NCBI GenBank assembly: GCA_964480915.1
Contig: CAYZRS010000066.1
Coordinates: forward strand, 1-25,136
Direction of reading: 5' to 3'
Source of the DNA: CAWGCE01 sp964480915
GTDB lineage: Bacteria; Planctomycetota; Planctomycetia; Pirellulales; Pirellulaceae
DNA: 25,136 nt
Shown here: positions 1-7,763 of the stretch, in pieces
Layout of the letters: each line of letters starts with the position of its first letter
Position numbering within the stretch: position 1 is the stretch's first letter
Translations under genes and position numbers: made by a program
The notes under the pieces: generated by a model
What the model saw: the letters and a program-made list of their open reading frames with translations, nothing else
What the model was told of the DNA's origin: nothing
Database searches by the model: none

Positions 1-205
1 CTAGAACTTGTTAGATGGCGATGACACTGTCAAATGATACAACAATTGCGCGGTACCGCACCTCAATGTTGTGACGCCCTTACGGCAAATCAAATGACAG
101 AGGCGTGCGAGCAGCGCAATGCGCAGGCACATCAGGCCAAAGGGGGGGGGATTGATAGCCGATTCGACAGCACGGACTCGGACGCCGTGCTACGTTTTAA
201 TTCGC
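1..205. other. Non-coding left edge, no supported gene
   Basis: These 205 bases lie downstream of the minus-strand lipoprotein gene that ends at 206. I see no credible coding region, since the open frames here have no recognisable product and overlap the lipoprotein gene antisense. The only visible structures are a run of nine G at 142-150 and a small TGACA-N-TGTCA palindrome at 22-32. The next gene to the left is outside the window. Confidence 0.5.
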
Positions 206-1663
206 TCAGCGATACGGCGACCATTCTGGTTTCGAAATCGGTTCCGCCGGAATCTTGGTTTCCCACGATTCGTCGGCCGCAGAACTGGTCTGGCGAACGG
301 TTGGCTCCATCGGTTGCGGCTCGATTGCCACGGACGATTCCACGCTCGATTCCGTTTTCAGTTCGTTCAACGGTCGCAGCTTGAAACCACTTAACAGCGC
401 CGAACGCTTCTCTTCGATTTGGCTCTTGGTCGAGTTCCAACCGTTGTTCCGCACCGTAGAAGTCGGCGCTTGGCTTGATCGGTGAACGGCCTGCCAACCT
501 TGCTTCGTCTCTCGATTGGGATTGGATAGCAAGCGAACGTCGGTTTCCAGTTTGCGGTCTTCGATCGTTTCGTAGCGGACGAAGAGATGGAGATCATCAC
601 TGTCGGGCGCATCTGCGGGCCAACGCAGTTCGAGGTGAATTCCACGACCGAGCGCCGATTCTCGGATCGCTCGACGAGCGCTGCTGGCGTCGTAGTCCCA
701 ACGGGCCAACCTGGCGGCGGAGCCTTCTTGCTTGCCATCCAGCACGACGACCGAGACCGGCCCGGTCAATTCGACATACTGGCCATCCTTGTTCCTCGGT
801 TCAATCACGACCAGTACATCGGCATCGGTGATTTCATCATCAAAGCCACGGTCAGTGACCAGTTCCGCTTGAGCCACAATATGCGTCACGTTGGCATCGA
901 CGGCGACGTGAGTCACTTGCGACGTTCCTTCGTGGATCGTGCCGAAGCTGAAATCGAGAGGTGCTGTCGTTCCTGAACCGTCACTCGATTCAGCATCATC
1001 ACCCGCATCCTGAAGCACGGGCCGTCTACCTTCGGGCAGTTCGCCCGGCGGTGGGTCAGAGAAATCGACGGACGGCGGTGCTTGTCGCGAATCGCTACCA
1101 GCGTCGTCTGGAATTTCGATTGTCGGTTCCAAAACCTCGTATTCGGACGGCGTGGGCACCGATTCGAAATCGGGCTGAGCAGGGACTGGCTCATCGACGG
1201 CGCGAGTTGGTTCTTGATCCGAACTGGAAGGTGCCTCATCGGTGATGGTCGGCATTTCGGCCGACGGCATCGATTCATAAACTGGCATCGGTTCGACAAG
1301 TTCGTATTCCGAAACCGGATCTTCGCTAATGACCTCGGTCGGATCGGGCGCGGCCGGAACGGGCTCTTCGACCGTCTCGTAAACGTTGTTGGGGTTCGCC
1401 GCCGGGGCAGAGCTGGCTGGCAGCGGAGCCAGATTCGCCGGCTGATTCGATTGGCTAGGCTGGCATTGGTCGCACTGACACTCTTGGCGACAGGTGTCCA
1501 ATTGCGAACAGCGTTTATGCAGTTCGTTTTCCAGCATGTAGACCTGATCTTCCATATACCGCAGCTCGCCCTCCAGTAGATCGACGGAAGGGTCGCGGTA
1601 ATGGCAGCCGGCAATTGCGGCTAAAGTCAGCCACAATATGATCAACGAACGGTAACCGTCCAT
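206..1663 (-). CDS. Secreted lipoprotein with coiled coil and Cys-rich segment, unknown function
   Basis: 485 residues from the start chosen. The ATG at 1663 is preceded by GAGGAA at short spacing and gives a clean lipoprotein signal: a hydrophobic stretch at residues 6-19 ending in AAIAGC, so Cys20 should be lipidated. The two in-frame starts further upstream (1702, 1687) would only add a polar leader. Residues about 27-55 look like a short coiled coil. A dense cysteine cluster follows (Cys52, 58, 62, 64, 67). Residues about 70-220 are rich in Pro, Glu and Ser and probably disordered. A folded, probably beta-rich domain lies at about 230-375, and a low-complexity tail follows. I cannot assign a function; the layout (lipobox, short coiled coil, cysteines, acidic linker) suggests an envelope structural or anchoring protein. 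It is 189 bases downstream of clpP on the same strand and is probably a separate unit. Confidence 0.8.
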   Translation of the reverse strand: MDGYRSLIILWLTLAAIAGCHYRDPSVDLLEGELRYMEDQVYMLENELHKRCSQLDTCRQECQCDQCQPSQSNQPANLAPLPASSAPAANPNNVYETVEEPVPAAPDPTEVISEDPVSEYELVEPMPVYESMPSAEMPTITDEAPSSSDQEPTRAVDEPVPAQPDFESVPTPSEYEVLEPTIEIPDDAGSDSRQAPPSVDFSDPPPGELPEGRRPVLQDAGDDAESSDGSGTTAPLDFSFGTIHEGTSQVTHVAVDANVTHIVAQAELVTDRGFDDEITDADVLVVIEPRNKDGQYVELTGPVSVVVLDGKQEGSAARLARWDYDASSARRAIRESALGRGIHLELRWPADAPDSDDLHLFVRYETIEDRKLETDVRLLSNPNRETKQGWQAVHRSSQAPTSTVRNNGWNSTKSQIEEKRSALLSGFKLRPLNELKTESSVESSVAIEPQPMEPTVRQTSSAADESWETKIPAEPISKPEWSPYR

Positions 1664-1852
1664 GGTTTCCTCGCGCAGATGAGACATCCTGTCCGGGCGC
1701 AATCAGCGGCTGGCTCTTATCCAAGAACCAAACATTGCTGCTGAACTAACGCATCATGCTGTATTTAACGAATGTTGTAGCACCTAACCGGTTACCCAAG
1801 TGCGGGAAGAGAGGCAACCGAAGCTTCCTTGCTTGTATTTTCTGGCGACCGA

Positions 1853-2443
1853 TTAAGCATCCATTTTGGCGATGACTTGGTCGATCAATTTATATTCTGC
1901 CGCTTCTGCAGCCGTCATGAAATTGTCACGATTCGTGTCCGCTTCCATTTTTTCGAGATCGTTGCCACCGGTATGGTGGAGCAAGATTTCGTTGAGCCGC
2001 TGTTTCACCTTTTTGAATTCCGTGGCGTGGATCATGATGTCCTCCGCCGTCCCTTGCATGCCGGCGAGCGGCTGATGAATCATGACGCGTGCGTTCGGAA
2101 GCGCGTGCCGCTTCCCGGCAGCCCCTGCAGCCAGTAAGACCGCACCCATCGAGGCAGCTTGCCCGATACAGTAAGTCGCCACATCGCAGGTAATGAACTG
2201 CATGGTGTCATAAATGCCCAGTCCGGCACTCACGCTACCGCCAGGCGAATTGATGTACAGCTGGATGTCTGCTTTCGGGTCTTCCGATTGCAAGAACAGC
2301 ATCTGAGCGACGATCGAATTGGCAACTTCGTCGTTCACTTGAGAACCGAGAAAAACAATTCGGTCCTTCAGGAGGCGGCTGTAAATGTCAAAGACGCGTT
2401 CTTCGCGACCGCTCTTTTCAACTACGTAGGGGACAAATGGCAT
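1853..2443 (-). CDS. clpP: ATP-dependent Clp protease proteolytic subunit ClpP (downstream paralogue)
   Basis: 196 residues, the normal ClpP length. ClpP is the cytoplasmic serine peptidase chamber that degrades proteins unfolded by ClpX or ClpA/C-type ATPases. The full catalytic triad is visible: Ser98 in AASMGA, His123 in MIHQP and Asp173 in NRDNFM. The oxyanion and substrate-strand motif INSPGGSVSAG is at 64-74. The ATG at 2443 has AGGAG about 11 bases upstream. The gene lies 58 bases downstream of a second clpP on the same strand, and tig precedes both, so the three may be co-transcribed. The signature AASMGA is the classical one, whereas the upstream paralogue has AASGGA. No Clp ATPase gene is in the window. 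The family call is secure. Whether this subunit forms its own ring or mixes with its neighbour cannot be read from sequence. Confidence 0.97.
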   Translation of the reverse strand: MPFVPYVVEKSGREERVFDIYSRLLKDRIVFLGSQVNDEVANSIVAQMLFLQSEDPKADIQLYINSPGGSVSAGLGIYDTMQFITCDVATYCIGQAASMGAVLLAAGAAGKRHALPNARVMIHQPLAGMQGTAEDIMIHATEFKKVKQRLNEILLHHTGGNDLEKMEADTNRDNFMTAAEAAEYKLIDQVIAKMDA

Positions 2444-2501
2444 GGGACAGGTAACTCCTGCGTCCTTGGTGGGATGTTCTGCTTAATGGCCGAGCGGTTC
2501 G

Positions 2502-3116
2502 TTACTCTTCGTCTTCTTCATTCGGTGGTGAAGTCAGAATTTCATCGACGATTCCGTACTCAACCGCTTGCTGAGCGTTCATGTAAAAGTCGCGATCGGT
2601 ATCTTTCGCGATTTGTTCCACGCTTTGACCGGTGTGTCCGGCCAGCACGCGGTTCAGGGCGTCCCGAGTCTTCAAGATTTCTTGAGCTTGAATCTCGATA
2701 TCGCTCACCTGCCCACCGACACCGCCGTGTGGCTGGTGGATCATGACTTTCGAGTTGGGAAGAGCGAACCGTTTCTTGGGTGCACCACCCGCCAGCAAGA
2801 CCGCACCACCACTGGCGGCCAAGCCGACACAATAAGTCGCAACAGGACAGCTGATGATATTCATCGTGTCGTAGATCGCTAACGTCGCCGTCACGCTACC
2901 GCCAGGCGAGTTAATGTAGAAGTGAATGTCTTTGCGACGGTTATCACTTTGGAGGTAAAGCAGCTTCATCACCAATTCATTGGCGTTTCCGTCGTAGATC
3001 TCGCCTTGCAAGAACACGATACGGTTTTCAAGCAGCAAGTCGCCCAGCGTCATCTGACGCTGGCGTTGGTAGTCGGCATATGCCTGAGCTGTAATTTGCC
3101 CGGGAAGAAGACTCAT
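2502..3116 (-). CDS. clpP: ATP-dependent Clp protease proteolytic subunit ClpP (upstream paralogue)
   Basis: 204 residues from the ATG at 3116. A longer frame opens at 3257, but its first 47 residues are unlike ClpP, while MSLLPGQITAQAY starts like a ClpP N-terminal segment; AGAAGG lies a little upstream. The catalytic triad is complete: Ser102 in AASGGA, His127 in MIHQP and Asp176 in DRDFYM. INSPGGSVTAT at 68-78 forms the substrate-binding strand. The C-terminus ends in an acidic run (EEDEE). It is clearly a paralogue of the next gene downstream, with the same core motifs but divergent N- and C-terminal segments, the regions where ClpP contacts its ATPases. Gene order tig-clpP-clpP resembles the tig-clpP-clpX order of Proteobacteria with a second clpP in place of clpX. 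Confidence 0.96.
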   Translation of the reverse strand: MSLLPGQITAQAYADYQRQRQMTLGDLLLENRIVFLQGEIYDGNANELVMKLLYLQSDNRRKDIHFYINSPGGSVTATLAIYDTMNIISCPVATYCVGLAASGGAVLLAGGAPKKRFALPNSKVMIHQPHGGVGGQVSDIEIQAQEILKTRDALNRVLAGHTGQSVEQIAKDTDRDFYMNAQQAVEYGIVDEILTSPPNEEDEE

Positions 3117-3291
3117 GATCAGACCCGATCCTTCTGTCAGTTGCTTTGCATCAAGATTGCTAATTGGCTTCCGGCCCAGCACCCTAACTCCGTGAGGCCG
3201 CTTGGTGGAATCGCATCCCTGCGCGATTTTACGTAGCAAGCCAACTCGGACCCTCACAGGGACCCGTGCACTTCTGCCTGCTGCCTAAACT
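3117..3291. other. Intergenic region between tig and clpP
   Basis: 175 bases separate the tig stop from the ATG of the first clpP. It could hold a separate clpP promoter, but I see no convincing -35/-10 pair. A weak imperfect hairpin at 3248-3264 lacks a U tract, so tig and clpP may be co-transcribed or independent. Confidence 0.3.
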
Positions 3292-4770
3292 TTACGTGTG
3301 ATCGACTGCCTTAGGCAACTCACGTTCTTCGCCACCATGCTCCGCGTCGGGAATCTCCGACGCCGCCTTGCCACCGATGGCGAAGTCGACAGCGGAAGTG
3401 GACTCTTCCGTCTGCTTATGAGGAATTTCCTTAATCGTCGCGTTTTCCGTGATTAAATCGATCACTTTCCGCTCGACAATTTGGTTTCGCAGGGCGTCCA
3501 TGAGGCCCCGTTTCTCGATTCTCGACCGGACGCTACGAGGGCTATCACCACTTTGCAGTGCCATCATTTGCAGTTCTGCATCGTAGTCACCATCGCTAGC
3601 TTCGATATCTTCCTCCTCGGCAATCCGCTCAAGAATGAAGTGCTCCTTCAGGGCCGTCGCGGTCGTTTTCGCGCTATTTTGCCGTAGCGTATTCACGTGA
3701 GCCATGATTTGCTCGTCCGAGAAACCGCTGGAACGGAGTTCCATCACCGATCGCTCCAATTCACGACTCGCTTGTCGTTTAAGCAAATCGGGCGGCAGGT
3801 CCCAAGAAGCCGATTCGGTCAGCAAGTCAGTAATTTGCTGACGGATGCGTTGGTGCTGGCGATAATTCAGCTGTCGCTCAAGCTCGCTCTTCACCGCGTC
3901 ACGCAGATCGCCTTCGCTTTCGAAATCGCCAATCTGCTTCAGCATCTGTTCGTCAAGTTCAGGAAGCGTCATCCGCTTCACATCGAGCAGCTCAACTTTG
4001 ACATCGACCTCCTGTCCGCGAACCGCTTCGGTTTCCGCATCTTGGCTCACCACGACTTTGGATTCTTTCTTGTCGCCAGCTTTGGCACCGACAATCAATT
4101 TGTCGAAGCCTTCCAAATTCCCATCGCGGAAACTGAGCGTCTTGCGAATCTTGATCGTCTCTTCATTGAGCGTGCTGATCTTTTTGCCGTCGTGTGTGAA
4201 TGTCATATTCACAACCGCGTAATCATCTTCCGTCGCCTTCTCTGCAACGGGCTCAAGTGCCGAATGGCGAGAGAGCAACTTCGCCATGTGACCGTCGATC
4301 TCTTTTTTGCCGATGTCCATCGCCGGCTTTTCGATCTTCAACCCTTTCCACTTTGGCATTTCGAACTCGGGACGCACTTCGATATCAAATTCGAAAGTCA
4401 GCGGCCCTTCGTCCGGAATTTCTACCGCTTCGAAGTCGAACGAGGGTTCGCTGATCGCGGAAAAATCTTGTTCTTCACTCACCTGCGTCATTGCATCAAG
4501 CAGCAACGTCCCTTTCATCTTGTCGTTGAGCTCGTTCTTGAAATGGCTCGAAACAAGCTTCTTGGGTGCGCGACCTGGACGAAATCCGGGAACCGAAGCC
4601 TCTTGCATAAATTCGCCGACAGCCGTGTCGAGGTAACGATCAATGTCTTCGCGAGAGATGGAGACGGTGACGTGGCGCTGACAAGAACTTGGCTCATCAA
4701 CTTTGATTTCCAACTTAAGCGGCTCGACATCATTTTCGAGGACGTCGTTGTCGACTTCGGAAGTGGTCAT
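3292..4770 (-). CDS. tig: Trigger factor, ribosome-associated chaperone
   Basis: 492 residues, somewhat longer than the usual 430-450. Trigger factor binds near the ribosomal exit tunnel and shields nascent chains. The ribosome-docking signature is present as GFRPGRAPKKLV at residues 62-73 (family form GFRxGxxP). The region up to about 150 is the N-terminal domain. About 180-270 corresponds to the FKBP-like domain, which looks divergent, so prolyl isomerase activity is uncertain. The remainder is the helical chaperone domain, followed by a polar, acidic C-terminal extension of roughly 45 residues that accounts for the extra length. The ATG at 4770 has no strong Shine-Dalgarno sequence. It heads a minus-strand block with two clpP genes, the classical linkage of nascent-chain chaperone and protease. 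The antisense frame at 3697-4797 is long but is a composition shadow. Confidence 0.95.
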   Translation of the reverse strand: MTTSEVDNDVLENDVEPLKLEIKVDEPSSCQRHVTVSISREDIDRYLDTAVGEFMQEASVPGFRPGRAPKKLVSSHFKNELNDKMKGTLLLDAMTQVSEEQDFSAISEPSFDFEAVEIPDEGPLTFEFDIEVRPEFEMPKWKGLKIEKPAMDIGKKEIDGHMAKLLSRHSALEPVAEKATEDDYAVVNMTFTHDGKKISTLNEETIKIRKTLSFRDGNLEGFDKLIVGAKAGDKKESKVVVSQDAETEAVRGQEVDVKVELLDVKRMTLPELDEQMLKQIGDFESEGDLRDAVKSELERQLNYRQHQRIRQQITDLLTESASWDLPPDLLKRQASRELERSVMELRSSGFSDEQIMAHVNTLRQNSAKTTATALKEHFILERIAEEEDIEASDGDYDAELQMMALQSGDSPRSVRSRIEKRGLMDALRNQIVERKVIDLITENATIKEIPHKQTEESTSAVDFAIGGKAASEIPDAEHGGEERELPKAVDHT

Positions 4771-4813
4771 GCGATTACTCGTGACAATAGAAAGTGATCA
4801 GAAAAAAGTGCCC

Positions 4814-4841
4814 ATTAACGCGAAGCTGTTGTGCTTCTCAA
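4814..4841 (-). promoter_or_regulatory. Candidate sigma-70-type promoter for tig
   Basis: On the minus strand TTGAGA (4841-4836) and GTTAAT (4819-4814) are separated by 16 bases, placing a start about 35-40 bases before the tig ATG at 4770. Both boxes match the consensus only partly, so this is tentative. Confidence 0.3.
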
Positions 4842-4929
4842 ACTACGTTCGGCCGCCATTAAACACTTACAGCGACCGAAAGGCCGCCGTTGAGAACGTC
4901 AAAGACTTGAAGACACGCAGGTGGGAAAG

Positions 4930-5002
4930 AGCGGGTGATCGGATTCGAACCGACGACAACAACGTTGGCAACGTTGTGCTCTGCCAACTGAGCTACACCC
5001 GC
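4930..5002 (-). tRNA. tRNA-Gly (anticodon GCC)
   Basis: The minus strand folds into a complete cloverleaf: acceptor arm GCGGGTG/CACCCGC, D arm GCTC/GAGC, anticodon stem CAACG/CGTTG around the loop TTGCCAA (anticodon GCC, reading GGC and GGU), a five-base variable loop, and a T arm with loop TTCGAAT. Body length is 72 bases, and the discriminator base (4930 on the plus strand) is U on the tRNA, as expected for bacterial glycine tRNA. No CCA is encoded, so it must be added after transcription. A good promoter lies just upstream (5038-5065). Confidence 0.97.
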
Positions 5003-5037
5003 AGCTTGACGCAATGAAGCGCCAACAAAGCTTCCGA

Positions 5038-5065
5038 ATTATATTTTTCACGCCGTTCCTTGCAA
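5038..5065 (-). promoter_or_regulatory. Sigma-70-type promoter for tRNA-Gly
   Basis: On the minus strand TTGCAA (5065-5060) is followed after 16 bases by a perfect TATAAT (5043-5038). Transcription would begin near 5031, giving a leader of about 29 bases before the tRNA at 5002. The -10 box matches at all six positions and the -35 box at four of six, and the position suits the tRNA well. Confidence 0.6.
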
Positions 5066-5325
5066 GGGCAGGGAAACGGGTGGCCCACCTGCGACGCTTC
5101 GTGTAAGTCTTTGACGCGTCCCAACTTAACAGAATCTCCCAACTTATTCGCTGGTTGCTGCGTACACAAGTGGTGTGAAGGCCATCCTTGCCGACCTGCC
5201 CATGAAAACTGTAAATTATGCGGGACCTGAAGGCCTCCGAACTTCCGGCAAAGCCCTCGTGTCCCTCCTGTGTCCCGTTTTCTGCGTGTCAGCGTCTTAC
5301 GTTTCATGGGAACAGAGTACCTATC
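5066..5325. other. Intergenic region upstream of the FHA gene
   Basis: With the tRNA promoter, the gap 5003-5325 (323 bases) separates the divergent tRNA-Gly and FHA genes. It must contain the FHA promoter, but I find no clear -35/-10 pair. An in-frame ATG at 5218 could extend the FHA protein by 36 residues. That segment does not resemble an FHA N-terminus, so I treat it as untranslated. Nothing else is recognisable. Confidence 0.35.
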
Positions 5326-5784
5326 ATGATCAAAGCCAAACTCTTGATAATCGGCGGAGCCGACGGTCCTGCAGAGATTGACCTCGATCGACTGCCCATG
5401 ACGTTGGGCAGAGCCCAGGAATGCGATGTTTGCTTGCCTCACGCGCTCGTCAGCCGCTCTCACTGCGAGGTTTTCGAAGAAGATGACCTGCTGTATGTCC
5501 GCGACTGCGGGTCGCTCAACGGCACCTTTGTCGGCAATCAAAGGATCCAGCAGAGCGTGCTCAAGGCGGGTGAGCTCCTGACCGTGGGAACCGTGACTCT
5601 TCGGGCCCTCTACGACAATTTGACCGCTGATGAAGCCGATCAGGCCATTTCCGCAATGGCCGATACGGCGGCCGGTGTTGAGGATACGGTCAGGAATTTT
5701 CACGCGGCCAGCGGTGACCAGACCGAAACCCTCCGCCCCCATCAAAAAACCAAGCCGGTCGCCAAGCCCGAGCCGCTCTCTTGA
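5326..5784 (+). CDS. FHA-domain protein
   Basis: 152 residues from the ATG at 5326; the start is chosen because MIKAKLLII begins the first FHA strand directly. Forkhead-associated domains bind phosphothreonine peptides and commonly act with Ser/Thr kinases, which are abundant in planctomycetes. The defining residues are all present: Gly28-Arg29, the SRSH motif at 43-46 and LNGT at 64-67, followed by VGN. The FHA core covers about residues 5-95. The last 55 residues are polar with no recognisable domain. There is no signal peptide or membrane segment, so it should be cytoplasmic. Its TGA stop (5782-5784) overlaps the TTG start of the following gene, implying translational coupling with an exported DUF255 protein. 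The partner phosphoprotein is unknown and no kinase is in the window. Confidence 0.9.
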   Translation: MIKAKLLIIGGADGPAEIDLDRLPMTLGRAQECDVCLPHALVSRSHCEVFEEDDLLYVRDCGSLNGTFVGNQRIQQSVLKAGELLTVGTVTLRALYDNLTADEADQAISAMADTAAGVEDTVRNFHAASGDQTETLRPHQKTKPVAKPEPLS

Positions 5785-7721
5785 ACCGCTCCGCGACCTC
5801 GCTGGCCTGCCTGCTGCTCGTCCTGATCGTTCAGGCGGTTACTGTCGAGCCCACCAACGCGCAAAAGTCGGACACCCACGAACCCCAGCACGGACTCGAG
5901 ACCAAACTGAGGCCCGCCAACCGACTGGCCAAGGAAACGAGCCCTTACCTCCTTCAGCACGCCCGCAATCCGGTCGATTGGCACCCTTGGGGGCAAGAGG
6001 CGCTACAACTCGCCAAACAGCAAAACAAGCTGATTTTCCTTTCCATCGGCTACTCCAGTTGTCACTGGTGTCATGTGATGGAACACGAATCGTTCGAAGA
6101 TGCCGAGGTGGCTCGGTTCATGAACGACCATTTCATCTGCGTCAAAGTCGATCGTGAAGAACGACCCGATGTCGACGCCATCTACATGCTGGCGGTGCAA
6201 ATCATGACCCGTCGTGGCGGATGGCCACTCTCCGTCTTCCTGACACCCGATGCCAAACCGTTCTTTGGCGGCACCTACTTTCCTGCTCGCGATGGCGACC
6301 GACCAGGCAGCCCCGGCTTCCTCACAGTGGGTCAACGAGTCGTCTCGACTTGGCAATCCAACGCCGACGGCATTGAAAGAACGGCGGAGCAAGTTGCAAA
6401 ACTGATCGCCGAGGAAATGAACAGCCTAGAAGTTCCGACAACCGTGCCAGCCAATCTGGCGAAAGAACTTCTCGACGATCTGACAAACACCTTCGACGAG
6501 ACCTACGGCGGCTTCGGCTACGCGGCCGGCAATCCGCGCATTCCTAAGTTCCCCCAATCATCGACGTTGGCTTTTCTACTCGATCAGGCCGACCGAGGCG
6601 GCAATGCGGCTGCTTTGAAAATGCTGACCAAGACCGCCGACCGCATGGCGATGGGCGGTTTGCTAGATCATCTGGGTGGTGGTTTCCATCGCTACAGCGT
6701 CGATCGCTATTGGGCGATCCCCCACTTCGAAAAAATGCTCTACGACAACGGACAGCTGGCTTCGATCTATGCTCGCCTGGCCACACTGACCGGCAACGTC
6801 GAATACCGGCGCGTTGTCGAGGAGATGATGACGTTCATCGAGCGTGACATGACAGACGAATCGGGCGCTTTCTACGCTGCGATGGATGCCGATTCAGAGG
6901 GCGAAGAGGGAAAGTTCTTTCGCTGGAAGAAAGAAGAGTGGAGCCAAATCCTCGGTGAGAAAGAAGCTGCCTGGCTGGCTGCGATCTATGCACCGGGCAC
7001 ACCAAATTTTGAAGACGAGTTTTATGTCCCACAGATTGATGTCCCATGGCCCGAGGTCGCCCAGCGAGCCGGCCTGAGCCTGACCGAACTGCGTGCCCGC
7101 CTGGATCCACTCCGCATTCAACTCCTCCACGCCCGGTCGCAAAGGGTCCCACCGATGACCGACACCAAAATCCTCACCAGCTGGAACGGACTGATGATCC
7201 GCGGCATGGCCGATGCCGGAAGAGAACTGAAGCGGCCCGCCTACATCGAGCGAGCCGCCACAGCGGCACACTTCGTGATGGACAATCTTTGGATCGAAGG
7301 GCGGCTAATGCGCACTTTCACCGCCGGAAAAGCGAGCCTCAATGCCTATCTAGACGACTATGCATTCTTGGCCAACGGACTCATTGCACTCCACGAGGCG
7401 ACCGGGGAAAAAGAATGGCTCCAGATGGCGCAACAAATCACTGAAAAGCAGTTGGAACTTTTCTGGGACGAGCAGCAAGGTGGCTTCTTCTTTACTTCGG
7501 CCGATCATGAACAACTGATCGTCCGCGGAAAATTGTTCCACGAAGGCGCTCGCCCTTCGGGAAGTGCGGTCGCCGCGGAGAATCTGATCTATTTGGCGAA
7601 AGCGACCGGCGACGACAGCTATCGAGACAAAGCCCAACGAACCGTTCGTTCGGCCGCTCGAATTCTCAGCCGCTCGCCAGCAGCCGCACCCCGCATGGTA
7701 ATGGCCGCCGATCGGCTCTGA
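5781..7721 (+). CDS. Exported thioredoxin-like DUF255 (YyaL/SPATA20-type) protein
   Basis: 646 residues from a TTG start at 5781 that overlaps the previous stop codon (TTGA). This start is supported because it yields a signal peptide: a hydrophobic segment at residues 8-22, with probable cleavage after about residue 27. Residues about 44-200 form the DUF255/DsbH thioredoxin-like domain with a CxxC site, Cys94-His-Trp-Cys97. Family hallmarks SPYLLQHARNPVDW and GGWPLSVFLTP are present. From about 220 to the end is the alpha/alpha-barrel region seen in this family, including HFEKMLYDN and TSWNGLMI. Length fits the family (roughly 600-700). The biochemical role of these proteins is not established; a redox or sugar-related function has been suggested from folds. 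Export to the periplasm is inferred from the signal peptide, since many relatives are cytoplasmic. Confidence 0.9.
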   Translation: MNRSATSLACLLLVLIVQAVTVEPTNAQKSDTHEPQHGLETKLRPANRLAKETSPYLLQHARNPVDWHPWGQEALQLAKQQNKLIFLSIGYSSCHWCHVMEHESFEDAEVARFMNDHFICVKVDREERPDVDAIYMLAVQIMTRRGGWPLSVFLTPDAKPFFGGTYFPARDGDRPGSPGFLTVGQRVVSTWQSNADGIERTAEQVAKLIAEEMNSLEVPTTVPANLAKELLDDLTNTFDETYGGFGYAAGNPRIPKFPQSSTLAFLLDQADRGGNAAALKMLTKTADRMAMGGLLDHLGGGFHRYSVDRYWAIPHFEKMLYDNGQLASIYARLATLTGNVEYRRVVEEMMTFIERDMTDESGAFYAAMDADSEGEEGKFFRWKKEEWSQILGEKEAAWLAAIYAPGTPNFEDEFYVPQIDVPWPEVAQRAGLSLTELRARLDPLRIQLLHARSQRVPPMTDTKILTSWNGLMIRGMADAGRELKRPAYIERAATAAHFVMDNLWIEGRLMRTFTAGKASLNAYLDDYAFLANGLIALHEATGEKEWLQMAQQITEKQLELFWDEQQGGFFFTSADHEQLIVRGKLFHEGARPSGSAVAAENLIYLAKATGDDSYRDKAQRTVRSAARILSRSPAAAPRMVMAADRL

Positions 7722-7763
7722 CGAGCGCGATTTAGCACGTCGAGCACAAGCCACCTCTGCTGC

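Noticed and set aside
913..1614. Minus-strand frame inside the lipoprotein gene
   Set aside because: Arg/Pro-rich shadow of the lipoprotein coding sequence; no start signal and no domain.
3248..3264. Possible terminator hairpin after tig
   Set aside because: The stem is interrupted by a mismatch and is not followed by a U tract on the transcribed strand.
3697..4797. Long plus-strand open frame (366 codons) opposite trigger factor
   Set aside because: It is antisense to a well-conserved tig gene and shows no domain or signal; its length reflects codon bias of the real gene.
4868..4889. Possible terminator after tRNA-Gly (GCGGCC-TTTC-GGTCGC on the minus strand)
   Set aside because: The stem needs G-U pairs and there is only a weak T-rich tail; it cannot be told from chance.
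4993..5745. Minus-strand open frame (250 codons) covering the FHA gene
   Set aside because: It runs through the tRNA-Gly end, its promoter and the FHA gene antisense, and has no recognisable motif.
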